From Chitinophaga jiangningensis (GTDB lineage Bacteria > Bacteroidota > Bacteroidia > Chitinophagales > Chitinophagaceae), in contig NZ_FRBL01000013.1 in the NCBI RefSeq assembly GCF_900142605.1, positions 62,001-126,000 on the forward strand: 64,000 nt of DNA, in the 5' to 3' direction. The position numbers and the translations under genes were made by a program. The notes beneath the pieces are model-generated. The model was given only the letters and a program-made list of their open reading frames with translations. It did no database searches and was not told the DNA's origin. Numbering within the stretch: position 1 is the stretch's first letter; every line of letters begins with the position of its first letter. Shown in pieces: positions 41,159-48,781 of the stretch.

Positions 41159-41963
41159 CTACATTTGCCTGGGCCGGTGCATTGGCTGCCGGTTCATAAA
41201 TATCTCCTGCAATTTTTTCCACTAATGCTTTCGGGAAGAATTTAGGTAACCAGGCGTTCAGTTTGTTCGTAAAGCCGGGAATGATCTCTGCTTTACCGCT
41301 GAACAGGCCTTTCAATGCTATCTTAGCTACTGATTCCGGCGTCATGTTAAAGCGGTCAGCAATCCTGCGGGTACGTGCATTCATGCCGGCACGGTTTACG
41401 AAATCCGTATCCGTACTGCCAGGACTCAACGCACTTACCGACACATTGCTGTTACGTAACTCGTAACGCAGTCCGCGTGTAAATGACAGCGCAAAAGCTT
41501 TTGTAGCCGCATAAATATTCAGATAGGGCACCGTTTGATAAGCGGTGGTACTCACCACATTCAGCAGATATCCTTTTTTAAATTGCCGCAGCACCGGAAT
41601 AAAGGCATGCGAAAGCCCCACCTGCGCCCGAATATTTACATCGATGACGTTGAACTGTGAGGCCAGCGGAATTTTTTCAAAGGCACCATTCAGGCCATAG
41701 CCGGCATTATTCACTACCACCGTCAGGCGATTGTGAAAATGCGACGACCAGCGGAATACTTCTTCGATGGCAGCTGCCGCGGAAAGGTCCTGGTTCAGCG
41801 TGTGTACGTTTACGTGATATAGCCCGGCGATTTCCGTTGCAGTGGCTTCGAGGGCGTCCCCGTCCAGGTCTACCAGCAACAGATGATAATTTTTTTCAGC
41901 CAGGGCTGCCGCTATGGCCTTTCCGATGCCTTTGGCAGCTCCTGTTACTAATGCATATGACAT
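41130..41963 (-). CDS. Short-chain dehydrogenase/reductase
   Basis: 277-aa classical SDR. NAD(P)-binding TGAAKGIG at 7-14, structural NNAGYG near 89, active site Ser in VVSTTAYQ and YAATK near 151-155, and PGSTDTDF near 181. The FxGKAEIIPGFTNKLNAWLPKFFPKALVEKI tail is seen in the DltE/YqjQ-like subgroup. ATG 41963 (MSYALVTG) is used; the longer frame would overlap the PhyH gene. It is 10 nt downstream of PhyH and almost certainly co-transcribed, probably from the 43085-43114 promoter. Substrate unknown. Confidence 0.9.
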   Translation of the reverse strand: MSYALVTGAAKGIGKAIAAALAEKNYHLLLVDLDGDALEATATEIAGLYHVNVHTLNQDLSAAAAIEEVFRWSSHFHNRLTVVVNNAGYGLNGAFEKIPLASQFNVIDVNIRAQVGLSHAFIPVLRQFKKGYLLNVVSTTAYQTVPYLNIYAATKAFALSFTRGLRYELRNSNVSVSALSPGSTDTDFVNRAGMNARTRRIADRFNMTPESVAKIALKGLFSGKAEIIPGFTNKLNAWLPKFFPKALVEKIAGDIYEPAANAPAQANVVTSKAPALQ

Positions 41964-41973
41964 ATTCAGTGAT

Positions 41974-42858
41974 TTAATGTTTGGGTTCCAGTATTCCTTC
42001 CGGCTTGGCTTTTGTAGCTGCCCATGCTGGTTTGGCACCGTACAGATGTTGCTTCAGGTGCGCGAGCTTATGATAAAACGGGGTGGGACTACCGGCATGT
42101 TTCGGCTGGTATTCACCGGTGATGATGGGGATATACATTACACGGCGGCGGCTTGCTTCGCCCACATGCGGCGACTGCTGTACACGATGCCATAGTCTGC
42201 CGTCATGTACAGTCAGGTCACCTGCATTTATATCAAATCCTGTTTCGTTTTTATCAGGGTTGTTATCGATGAAATATTTTTTTCTGAAGAGGAGTCGCCA
42301 TATGCCCTGGCGATGTGTGCCGGCAAGTACCCGCAGGCCACCGTTGGAAGCTGGGCAGTTGTCCAGGTGCAGGCCAACATTGAGCATAGGCATGATGCGT
42401 GAGCCGAGGAAGAGGTCCCGCGGACTATCTGTATGCCAGCCCAGCTGTTTGAACTGACTGGCAGCGGAGTTCACATAGTGATTTACCACCAGCCCGTCTT
42501 TTTCATCTTCACCAATGCGGCCACTATAAGGGCCCAGCAGTTTGGTGAGCGATTGCAGGCGCGGGTCCTGCAGGAATTCGCGGAGGACGTTGCTGTAGTG
42601 CGATGCGAAGGCGATGCGCTGAATAAGTGGCGTGCCATCCGCATCTGTGCCGAATTTCAGCGGGATGCCATTTACTTTTTGAATATCATTTCGAAGCAGC
42701 CAGTTTTGTACTTCCTGCACTTCGCGTACTAATAATGCTACAGTATCGGCATCTATAAAGTTGCGAAACTGTATTACACCATACTGGTTAAACCAGGAAA
42801 GATGCTCATCTGTTACCGTCTGGTCCAGACGGAATACGGGTTGGTTATTCGTTTTCAT
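41974..42858 (-). CDS. Phytanoyl-CoA dioxygenase (PhyH) family protein
   Basis: 294 aa Fe(II)/2-oxoglutarate-dependent oxygenase. Iron facial triad: WHTD (His142, Asp144) and the distal His in HDGRLWHRV (His224). The 2-oxoglutarate Arg lies in EASRRRVMY (about 237-239). GLHLDNCPASNGGLRVLAGTHRQG near 162 is the typical double-stranded beta-helix core. PhyH homologues hydroxylate lipids, small metabolites or peptides. It lies between the Cys-tailed mini-ORF (92 nt upstream) and the SDR (10 nt downstream), which suggests an oxidation then dehydrogenation sequence; the substrate is inference only. Confidence 0.9.
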   Translation of the reverse strand: MKTNNQPVFRLDQTVTDEHLSWFNQYGVIQFRNFIDADTVALLVREVQEVQNWLLRNDIQKVNGIPLKFGTDADGTPLIQRIAFASHYSNVLREFLQDPRLQSLTKLLGPYSGRIGEDEKDGLVVNHYVNSAASQFKQLGWHTDSPRDLFLGSRIMPMLNVGLHLDNCPASNGGLRVLAGTHRQGIWRLLFRKKYFIDNNPDKNETGFDINAGDLTVHDGRLWHRVQQSPHVGEASRRRVMYIPIITGEYQPKHAGSPTPFYHKLAHLKQHLYGAKPAWAATKAKPEGILEPKH

Positions 42859-42950
42859 GACGAAAATGTTTTGTTGGCGGTGAACAATGATGCTGTAAAG
42901 CTGAAGCGGATATTGGTGGGATTACCGCAGAAGAGTGTTTGGGGGAGGGA

Positions 42951-43049
42951 TTAACAGCAACAACAATATCCTTTGGCAACGGACAAAGTCACATATTTCG
43001 CAGTATTGCGAAAAGCAGCCATGGATGTAGTTGAAGTGTAGGTAATCAT
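42951..43049 (-). CDS. 32-residue mini-ORF ending in four cysteines
   Basis: Reading the minus strand from the ATG at 43049, the frame has 32 codons and stops with TAA at 42953-42951. It starts MITYTSTTSMAAF, continues RNTAKYVTLSVAKG and ends YCCCC. A consensus promoter (TTTTG, 18 nt, TATATTTG at 43092-43085) lies immediately upstream, predicting a start near 43078 and a leader of about 29 nt, so it would be the first ORF of the PhyH-SDR transcript. Two readings fit: a polycysteine leader peptide giving cysteine-dependent attenuation, as reported for mycobacterial polycysteine uORFs, or a precursor peptide modified by the PhyH enzyme. Expression is not proven. Confidence 0.5.
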   Translation of the reverse strand: MITYTSTTSMAAFRNTAKYVTLSVAKGYCCCC

Positions 43050-43084
43050 GGTATTGAATTTTATTAGTCTACCAAACTTGTAGA

Positions 43085-43114
43085 CAAATATAGGTTAAAG
43101 TTTTATTCCGCAAA
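43085..43114 (-). promoter_or_regulatory. Promoter of the mini-ORF/PhyH/SDR transcript
   Basis: On the minus strand: TTTG at 43114-43111, an 18-nt spacer, TATATTTG at 43092-43085. Located just past the MocA stop, 36 nt upstream of the mini-ORF ATG and about 230 nt upstream of PhyH. Confidence 0.7.
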
Positions 43115-43127
43115 AAAAATTTCTGGT

Positions 43128-43700
43128 TTACTGCGCCAGCAGTTCATGGTAGTCCTTAATGGTATCAATATCAATGATTCCTTCCGGAAAATCGATGGTG
43201 GCAACCTGGTCTTTATGGGTGGTGAGGAGTTTTTTAGCGCCGGTGCTGCCTTGCAGCGCTTGTAATGCTGCAAAGTAGGGTTCGCTGAAGAGGGCGGGGG
43301 TACCGATGTTATATTCGTAGCGGCAGGCCACAATGGGAGAGCGGAGTGCCTGCATGCGGTGTAGGAGTCGCGCATCAATAAAAGGCTGGTCGCATACCAG
43401 CAAAAACAATTTACTAACGTTAGTGTATATACGTAAAAATTCGGTTACGCCAAATGCGACGGTATTACCCATGCCGGCTTCCCAGTGATGGTTCACCGTT
43501 ACTTTGCAGTGCAGGCTGGCCAGTGCAGGTTTAACCTGTTCTGCAAAGGCGCCGAGTGTAACCAGTACAGGTCCTATGTTACTTTCAATAGCGGTAGATG
43601 TTATTTTTCCCAGCAGGGTGCTGCCGCGGAAGGGCAGTAGTTGTTTCGGCTGGCCTAGTCGTTGTGAAGCGCCTGCGGCGAGGATGATAATGCCTGTCAT
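43128..43700 (-). CDS. MocA-like nucleotidyltransferase
   Basis: 190 aa, GT-A-like nucleotidyltransferase of the MobA/MocA group. N-terminal nucleotide-binding GIIILAAGASQRLGQPKQLLPFRGSTLLGK, metal-binding LLVCDQPFID near 101, then PALFSEPYFAALQALQGSTGAKKLL, where MocA has GHPV. MocA transfers CMP to molybdopterin to make molybdopterin cytosine dinucleotide for xanthine-dehydrogenase-type enzymes. It starts one base after the XdhC stop, confirming a two-gene unit. No molybdenum enzyme subunit is present in the window. Confidence 0.87.
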   Translation of the reverse strand: MTGIIILAAGASQRLGQPKQLLPFRGSTLLGKITSTAIESNIGPVLVTLGAFAEQVKPALASLHCKVTVNHHWEAGMGNTVAFGVTEFLRIYTNVSKLFLLVCDQPFIDARLLHRMQALRSPIVACRYEYNIGTPALFSEPYFAALQALQGSTGAKKLLTTHKDQVATIDFPEGIIDIDTIKDYHELLAQ

Positions 43701-43701
43701 A

Positions 43702-44847
43702 TCAGATATGTTGACTCGTGATCACCTGTGCTCTTCTGCTGTGGATAGCGCCGTCTTTATCCCGCAGGGAGGCACCTTTGTAGTTGCCGCGGCTCATCAC
43801 CAGCTTTACCTCTGCTGCAATGCTGAGGGCGATCTCCTCCGGTGTGGCTGCGCCGATGTCGAGCCCGGAAGGGCCGTATATACGTGCCCGTTGTATAGCT
43901 GTAATGTTATCCGCTTCCTCCAGCATGCGTTGTAGTTTTTTCGCGGGCCCCAGCACCCCGATGTAGGGAACAGGAAATTGCACGAGCTGCTGTAGCATTG
44001 CGAGGTCGTAATTGTAGTTGTGCGTCATCAGTACGGCGGCCGTATAGGCGTCTGCGTTAATGCCCTGCAATGCTTCGGCGGCTTTGGCAACGTGGAGGGT
44101 GGCACCTGGAAAGCGCGCAGCTGTGGCGTAATTGGGGCGGCCATCCAGCAGGTGTACCTGCCAGCCCATGATGCGGGCAATGTGTAGCAGCGGCTGTGCA
44201 TCGTTGCCGGCGCCGGCGATCAGCAGTTGTACTGCAGGTGTGATATAAGAGAGTAAGGCTGTTTGTGAATTTTCCGGGGAGATGTAAGTGCGGATCAGTG
44301 TGGCCTGCTCGTCCATAGCCAGTTGTGCATCACGGAGCAGGGCAGCGCAGAGCGGCGAATTATCCGTATAGCCGTCCACGTAGTTGTCCCGGCGGAGCAG
44401 CACCGTTCCCGGCTGTCTTTCTTTTCGCTTCTCTAAATTAAACAGGGTGATTAAAATACATTCCTGCCTGTTACCGGTAATAAGTTGAATGAGATGGATA
44501 GGGTTGTTGGCATCCGCTGCCACAATGGGTTCCAGCAGGATGTGAATAATGCCGTTACAGCCGAGGCCTACGCCCAGTTGTGCATCATCCTCATCAGTGG
44601 TATCATAGGTAACCAGCATGGGCTGTTGTTGCATGATCACCAGCTGCGCCTTGCGCAGGGCGTCGCCTTCGAGGCAGCCACCGCTGATAGCGCCGGTCAG
44701 TTCTCCATTTTCCGTTACCAGCATTCTGGCGCCCGGCTGCCGATACGCGGAGCCGTCCACATGCACAACGGTGGCCAGCGCGGTACGCAGGCCGTTGCGG
44801 TTGGCTTCTTCATATGCACGAACAATATCTTCCAGCTCTTTAATCAT
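43702..44847 (-). CDS. XdhC-family molybdenum cofactor insertion/sulfuration protein
   Basis: 381 aa. N-terminal XdhC/CoxI domain: ALATVVHVDGSAYRQPGARMLVTENGELTGAISGGCLEGDAL, with the conserved Cys in GGCLEG near 58. C-terminal Rossmann domain: LLIAGAGNDAQPLLHIARIMGWQVHLLDGRP near 208, and VLMTHNYNYDLAMLQQL near 270. XdhC binds and sulfurates the molybdenum cofactor before insertion into xanthine dehydrogenase-type enzymes. Coupled with MocA downstream. The catalytic enzyme is probably upstream, outside this operon or elsewhere. Confidence 0.92.
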   Translation of the reverse strand: MIKELEDIVRAYEEANRNGLRTALATVVHVDGSAYRQPGARMLVTENGELTGAISGGCLEGDALRKAQLVIMQQQPMLVTYDTTDEDDAQLGVGLGCNGIIHILLEPIVAADANNPIHLIQLITGNRQECILITLFNLEKRKERQPGTVLLRRDNYVDGYTDNSPLCAALLRDAQLAMDEQATLIRTYISPENSQTALLSYITPAVQLLIAGAGNDAQPLLHIARIMGWQVHLLDGRPNYATAARFPGATLHVAKAAEALQGINADAYTAAVLMTHNYNYDLAMLQQLVQFPVPYIGVLGPAKKLQRMLEEADNITAIQRARIYGPSGLDIGAATPEEIALSIAAEVKLVMSRGNYKGASLRDKDGAIHSRRAQVITSQHI

Positions 44848-44904
44848 ACACTAATATACAGTTTGATTTACAGTTACATCCTGTATTGAAATTTATATAA
44901 AAAA

Positions 44905-44945
44905 ACGGTTATTCCCACTTTTTTATGAGGAGTGGAAATAACCGT
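44905..44945 (-). terminator. Terminator of the TPR gene
   Basis: Arms 44905-44918 and 44932-44945 (14 nt, one mismatch; ACGGTTATT core). On the minus strand they run into TTTTTTTATATA. Confidence 0.85.
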
Positions 44946-44965
44946 CTGTATGGATGAATACGTGA

Positions 44966-46183
44966 TTAGTAGCCTTCTTCGCGGAGGTGTTGCAGCCATT
45001 GCTGCGCAAACTCATTGGAAGGTTCCAGTTGCAGCAGCTTTTCGAAAGAGGCTTTTGATTCCTGGAACTGATCCATATGATAGAATAATATGGCCCTGTT
45101 CAGGTGCACATATGGATTGGTGGGAGCAGCCGTCAGGGCTTCATCGTAGCAGGCCATGGCCGCAGGATAGTCCTGCAGGAGCATGAGTATGGAACCTTTA
45201 TTCATGAGCAAATTAGGCTCACCAGGCGCTATTTCGAGGCCTTTGTTGGCGTAGGTAAGTGCCGCCGCCAGCTGTTGTTGTATAGCCTGTTGGGTAGCTT
45301 CATCACCGCCATTCTCTTCCATCTGTTGGATGGCATTGGTAGCAGTTTCCATGAGTGTTACTACCTGCTGGGAGTACCAGTGGGCGCTTTTTTCCACTTC
45401 CTGTGTAAATGGAATGGCTTCCAGGTCAATTTCTTCTGCTGCTTCCGGTTCTGTGGGCATCCACTCTTTGGCAGGAGCGTACCACCATTCGCAGAATGCA
45501 CCGAGCTCACCACCCTTCGGAATATCTTCAATATAAGGAAGTCCTTCATGCGGGATGGCATCCTGATTTACGATGATGTTGAATATCGTTTCCAGATCTT
45601 TTGTTTGAATTGGAATACCGTCCTGCTCTGCCTGCATCACCATATATGGCAGCAGCAGGTACCATAGGCCGAGCAGGTCTTTATCCTGCTGTGCGGCAGC
45701 AAACTCGGTAATAGTCAGTGCCAGGTGGAAAAAGCCCATCGGCTCCGGTGCCAGCGCATCTTTACCGGTGATGGTGCCCGCCGCCACCATGGCTGACCAC
45801 AGCAGGGAGCCGGCATCGCAGTAAAGAATATATTTTCCGGTAGCATGGTCGTAGTTAGCATAGCCGGCTACCGGGTTGGCAGTGGCGTCCCACTCTTTAG
45901 CCGGGTTGGCATATATAAAGCTGAACTTCTGGCTGGCAGCAAGGCCGTCGAAAAAGGCGGTATGCTCCAGGTAAGCAGGATGAGCAGTGATCGGGAAGGT
46001 GTATACGTAGCGATGTTTAATCAGTATATCCATCACCCGGAAATGGGTGAAACCGGTATCGAAGCTGTCTTGCAGCTGGTACAGGTTGAAGATAAGGCTT
46101 CTGTAATCGGCCAGTTCGTCCTGACTATTATCCAGGCAGAGGATGGAGGTTTCCACCAAGGTTTCTATTTCGTGCATCGCCAT
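44966..46183 (-). CDS. Tetratricopeptide-repeat protein
   Basis: 405 aa, no signal peptide. Residues 1-270 are a helical region with aromatic-rich segments (FSFIYANPAKEWDATANPVAGYANYD, GKYILYCDAGSLLWSAM) that I do not recognise. The C-terminal 100 residues hold TPR units: QQLAAALTYANKGLEIAPGEPNLLMNKGSILMLLQDYPAAMACYDEALTAAPTNPYVHLNRAILFYHMDQFQESKASFEKLLQLEPSNEFAQQWL. It is probably a cytoplasmic protein-interaction scaffold. ATG 46183 is used; TTG 46192 and ATG 46177 are alternatives. A minus-strand TAGCTTTG box (46213-46206) lies 23 nt upstream. Confidence 0.8.
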   Translation of the reverse strand: MAMHEIETLVETSILCLDNSQDELADYRSLIFNLYQLQDSFDTGFTHFRVMDILIKHRYVYTFPITAHPAYLEHTAFFDGLAASQKFSFIYANPAKEWDATANPVAGYANYDHATGKYILYCDAGSLLWSAMVAAGTITGKDALAPEPMGFFHLALTITEFAAAQQDKDLLGLWYLLLPYMVMQAEQDGIPIQTKDLETIFNIIVNQDAIPHEGLPYIEDIPKGGELGAFCEWWYAPAKEWMPTEPEAAEEIDLEAIPFTQEVEKSAHWYSQQVVTLMETATNAIQQMEENGGDEATQQAIQQQLAAALTYANKGLEIAPGEPNLLMNKGSILMLLQDYPAAMACYDEALTAAPTNPYVHLNRAILFYHMDQFQESKASFEKLLQLEPSNEFAQQWLQHLREEGY

Positions 46184-46205
46184 ATGTAACAACGTAAATT
46201 TGCTG

Positions 46206-46213
46206 CAAAGCTA
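46206..46213 (-). promoter_or_regulatory. -7 element of the TPR gene
   Basis: The plus strand reads CAAAGCTA, i.e. TAGCTTTG on the minus strand. The start is predicted near 46199. No -33 at standard spacing. Confidence 0.4.
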
Positions 46214-46253
46214 GGGTATTTTCTCGCAAAGCTTTAAAAGGAGCAAAGTTTCG

Positions 46254-46331
46254 CCGCTTTATTTTCCCGTGCCGAAGGCACGGGAAAATAAAGCGGGTAA
46301 AAGGGGACCTTCGGTCCCCTTTTACCCGCTT
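46254..46331. repeat. Paired-hairpin element 7
   Basis: First hairpin: 20-bp perfect arms 46254-46273 / 46277-46296, loop GAA. Second hairpin: 19-bp perfect arms 46291-46309 / 46313-46331, loop TTC. The six bases AAGCGG at 46291-46296 are shared. This is the cleanest example of the family. It lies between two minus-strand genes: after the isomerase stop and before the TPR gene. Confidence 0.95.
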
Positions 46332-46347
46332 TTATTAAAATTTACAG

Positions 46348-47322
46348 TTACTTCAACAACGTATGCTTCACATAAGCATAACTATTCGTTATACTCTGGA
46401 AATGATCCGTTTTAATCACATCCTGTTCCACATACAGGTGTTTAACCCCCGCTGCCGGCGCTTTCGCCAGGATGCGTTTAAAATCCACCGCACCGGTGCC
46501 TACGTCCGCAAAAGAGGCCATGGATAACAACTCCATGGCTTTCTTATCTTTTGTGGCAGGCGATACCAATACTTCGGGTTTAGCCTTGTCAATATCCTTT
46601 ACGTGCAGTGCGAAGAACCTGCCAGGCGCCTGTGCAAAAAGCTTCACAGGATCATAGCCGGATTTAATGGCCCAGAACAGGTCCAGTTCGAAGAATACTT
46701 TTCCGGGATCAGTATTGTTGAGCATCACATCATATCCACTGCCAGCCTGGTCAGCCAGTGGTTTAAACTCCCAAAAGTGGTTGTGAAAGGCCACCTGCAG
46801 GCCTGACTTTTTACAATATTCAGCAGCCTTATTCAGCTGCCCGGAAATAAACTTGTAGTGATCAGCGGTGGGCGTTGCATCCCATTGAGGCATGGGTAAT
46901 GCCGGAATCACGAAATATTTTTGACCCAGCTCAGCGGCATATTCCACCTGTGCCTTCAGCTCCTCATCCTTGCCGTTGCCTTCGGTGAGAAAATTATTAA
47001 GTCCATAGTGACCGCTCGGACTGGTCATGTTTAAAGAGGAGAGCAGTGATTTCAGTTCTTTTACCGGCATACCCCAGAATTTACCTTCGTAGGTACCGGG
47101 TGTACCGTAATAAGTTTCCACTTCCTGGTAGCCGATTTTAGCAATCCGGGTGAGCGTATCCGTAGGGTTTTTGTCCAGCTGCTCCCGCATGGTATACAGC
47201 TGAATGCCCACTTTTTTCGGTAAGCCATTGCCTTTGGCAAAGGCGGAAATGCCACCGGGCAATAGCAGTCCGGCAGTGGCCAGGCCAGCCTGTTGGAGGA
47301 ATAAACGTCTTGAGTGATTCAT
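46348..47322 (-). CDS. Tat-exported sugar phosphate isomerase/epimerase-like TIM-barrel protein
   Basis: 324 aa. N-terminal Tat signal SRRLFLQQAGLATAGLLLPGG. The rest is a xylose-isomerase-like TIM barrel (AP endonuclease 2 superfamily): KVGIQLYTMREQL, IAKIGYQEVETYYG, VEYAAELGQKYFVIP, GLQVAFHNHFWEFKPL (metal His), VFFELDLFWAIKSG, FALHVKDIDK (metal His) and HLYVEQDVIK (Glu). Secreted members in Bacteroidota are probably 3-keto-sugar or inositol-type isomerases; the substrate is not readable. Monocistronic, with paired-hairpin elements on both sides. Confidence 0.9.
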   Translation of the reverse strand: MNHSRRLFLQQAGLATAGLLLPGGISAFAKGNGLPKKVGIQLYTMREQLDKNPTDTLTRIAKIGYQEVETYYGTPGTYEGKFWGMPVKELKSLLSSLNMTSPSGHYGLNNFLTEGNGKDEELKAQVEYAAELGQKYFVIPALPMPQWDATPTADHYKFISGQLNKAAEYCKKSGLQVAFHNHFWEFKPLADQAGSGYDVMLNNTDPGKVFFELDLFWAIKSGYDPVKLFAQAPGRFFALHVKDIDKAKPEVLVSPATKDKKAMELLSMASFADVGTGAVDFKRILAKAPAAGVKHLYVEQDVIKTDHFQSITNSYAYVKHTLLK

Positions 47323-47386
47323 ACTAAGAACAATATTATAACGTGGATATTTTTACGTGGTACAAGGTAGTAAAAAAGAAATAACT

Positions 47387-47462
47387 TTTGCGTACTAGCG
47401 ATGGTCTGTGGCCATCGCTAGTACGCAAACCGGCCGTCGCCAAAGGCAACGGCCGGTTTGCG
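47387..47462. repeat. Paired-hairpin element 8, in a divergent intergenic region
   Basis: First hairpin: 20-nt arms 47387-47406 / 47410-47429, loop TGT, one G.T. Second hairpin: 18-nt arms 47424-47441 / 47445-47462, loop AAA, one mismatch. Shared bases 47424-47429. It sits between the starts of the isomerase (minus) and lepB (plus), so it is downstream of no gene and cannot be a simple terminator. Confidence 0.9.
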
Positions 47463-47536
47463 CCAGGAATCAAAAGCTGCGAAGCCAACGCAGTCCCCCT
47501 TAGTACATTCATTGGCACCTAAAATCAGATTTACGG

Positions 47537-48703
47537 ATGAAGTTTCTTGCCCGCCAACCCCAGAAGGAAACAAGCGAAAAGAAAAAGAAATCTATACTCA
47601 GAGAATGGACGGAGGCCGTGATTTTCGCCGTGGTAACCGCCACCCTCATCAGAACCTTTTTGTTTGAAGCCTTCATGATCCCTTCTCCTTCCATGGAGCA
47701 AACGCTGCTGATCAACGATTATATCTTTGTGAGTAAACTGAGCTATGGCCCGCGTATCCCCAATACGCCACTGGCGCTGCCGTTTACCCAGGCCAGGATG
47801 CCTTTTTTTCCTAACGTGAAGCCCTACAGCACAGCGGTGATTTGGCCCTATAAGCGACTCCCGGGCTTCGGCAAAGTGCAGCGCGGGGATGTAATAGTGT
47901 TTAACCTGCCGGTAGGGGATACTGTGCTGACCAGCAAACAGGGAGAAGACGTGGACTATTACCGGGAACTGCACCCGGAGAAATTTCCGCCCCCGGATAT
48001 ACGGCCTATTGATAAACGTGCCACCTGGATTAAGCGCTGTATAGGACTGCCCGGCGATACGCTGGAAATTAACGCTGGTATTGTATACATTAATCGAATT
48101 CCATTGGACGAACCGGCACATTCCCAACGGCCTTATTTTCTTTTCGATAATGAATGTAAAGGGTTGCCGGATTCACTGCTGAATGAATGGGACATCGACC
48201 GGAAGTTTTTTCAGATGCGCGGCGACAGCACTAAATTCCGCTATTATTTTACGCCGACAGTAGTTCGGAAATTAAGGCAGCTGGGCTATAATATCGAGCC
48301 GGTGATCCACAGTCCCGACCGGGATTCCCGCATATTCCCGAAAGATTTTGAGCATCAGTATAATGAAGATTTTTTTGGACCTATTATTATACCCAAAAAA
48401 GGCCTCACCATTCCACTGGACAGCAGTAACATTATCCTGTATGCGAGGGCGATTGCCACTTATGAGCATAACAAACTGGATACTTCCACTAACGTAATTA
48501 TGATCAATGGAGCACCAGCATCTTCCTATACCTTTAAAATGAATTACTACTGGATGATGGGCGATAACAGGCACTTTTCTGAAGATTCCCGGTTCTGGGG
48601 ATTTTTACCGGAAGATCATGTGATGGGGAAAGCGACGATGATTTGGTTGAGTTATGATAAGACTAGTATCAGGTGGAGGAGATTTTTTAATCTGATAAAG
48701 TAG
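47537..48703 (+). CDS. lepB: Signal peptidase I
   Basis: 388 aa Ser/Lys protease that removes Sec signal peptides at the outer face of the cytoplasmic membrane. One anchor helix at about 24-46 (TEAVIFAVVTATLIRTFLFEAF). Box B is IPSPSMEQTLLINDYIFVSKL with nucleophile Ser52. Box D is TWIKRCIGLPGDTLEI with the general-base Lys near 166. Box E is YWMMGDNRHFSEDSRFWGFLPEDHVMGKA. The large insertion between boxes D and E (about 180-320) is normal for Bacteroidota LepB. ATG 47537. The last stop-codon bases form part of the first arm of hairpin element 9. Confidence 0.95.
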   Translation: MKFLARQPQKETSEKKKKSILREWTEAVIFAVVTATLIRTFLFEAFMIPSPSMEQTLLINDYIFVSKLSYGPRIPNTPLALPFTQARMPFFPNVKPYSTAVIWPYKRLPGFGKVQRGDVIVFNLPVGDTVLTSKQGEDVDYYRELHPEKFPPPDIRPIDKRATWIKRCIGLPGDTLEINAGIVYINRIPLDEPAHSQRPYFLFDNECKGLPDSLLNEWDIDRKFFQMRGDSTKFRYYFTPTVVRKLRQLGYNIEPVIHSPDRDSRIFPKDFEHQYNEDFFGPIIIPKKGLTIPLDSSNIILYARAIATYEHNKLDTSTNVIMINGAPASSYTFKMNYYWMMGDNRHFSEDSRFWGFLPEDHVMGKATMIWLSYDKTSIRWRRFFNLIK

Positions 48704-48777
48704 CACTTTCAATCTCACCGAAGGTGAGATTGAAAGTGCTACAGATAGCCCGACCTGCGGTCGTGGCTATCTGTAGC
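48700..48777. repeat. Paired-hairpin element 9, overlapping the lepB stop
   Basis: First hairpin: 20-bp perfect arms 48700-48719 / 48723-48742, loop GAA. Second hairpin: arms 48739-48755 and 48759-48777, loop TGC, one bulge. Shared GCTA at 48739-48742. The first arm includes the lepB stop codon TAG. It lies between convergent genes. Confidence 0.9.
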
Positions 48778-48781
48778 GAGT

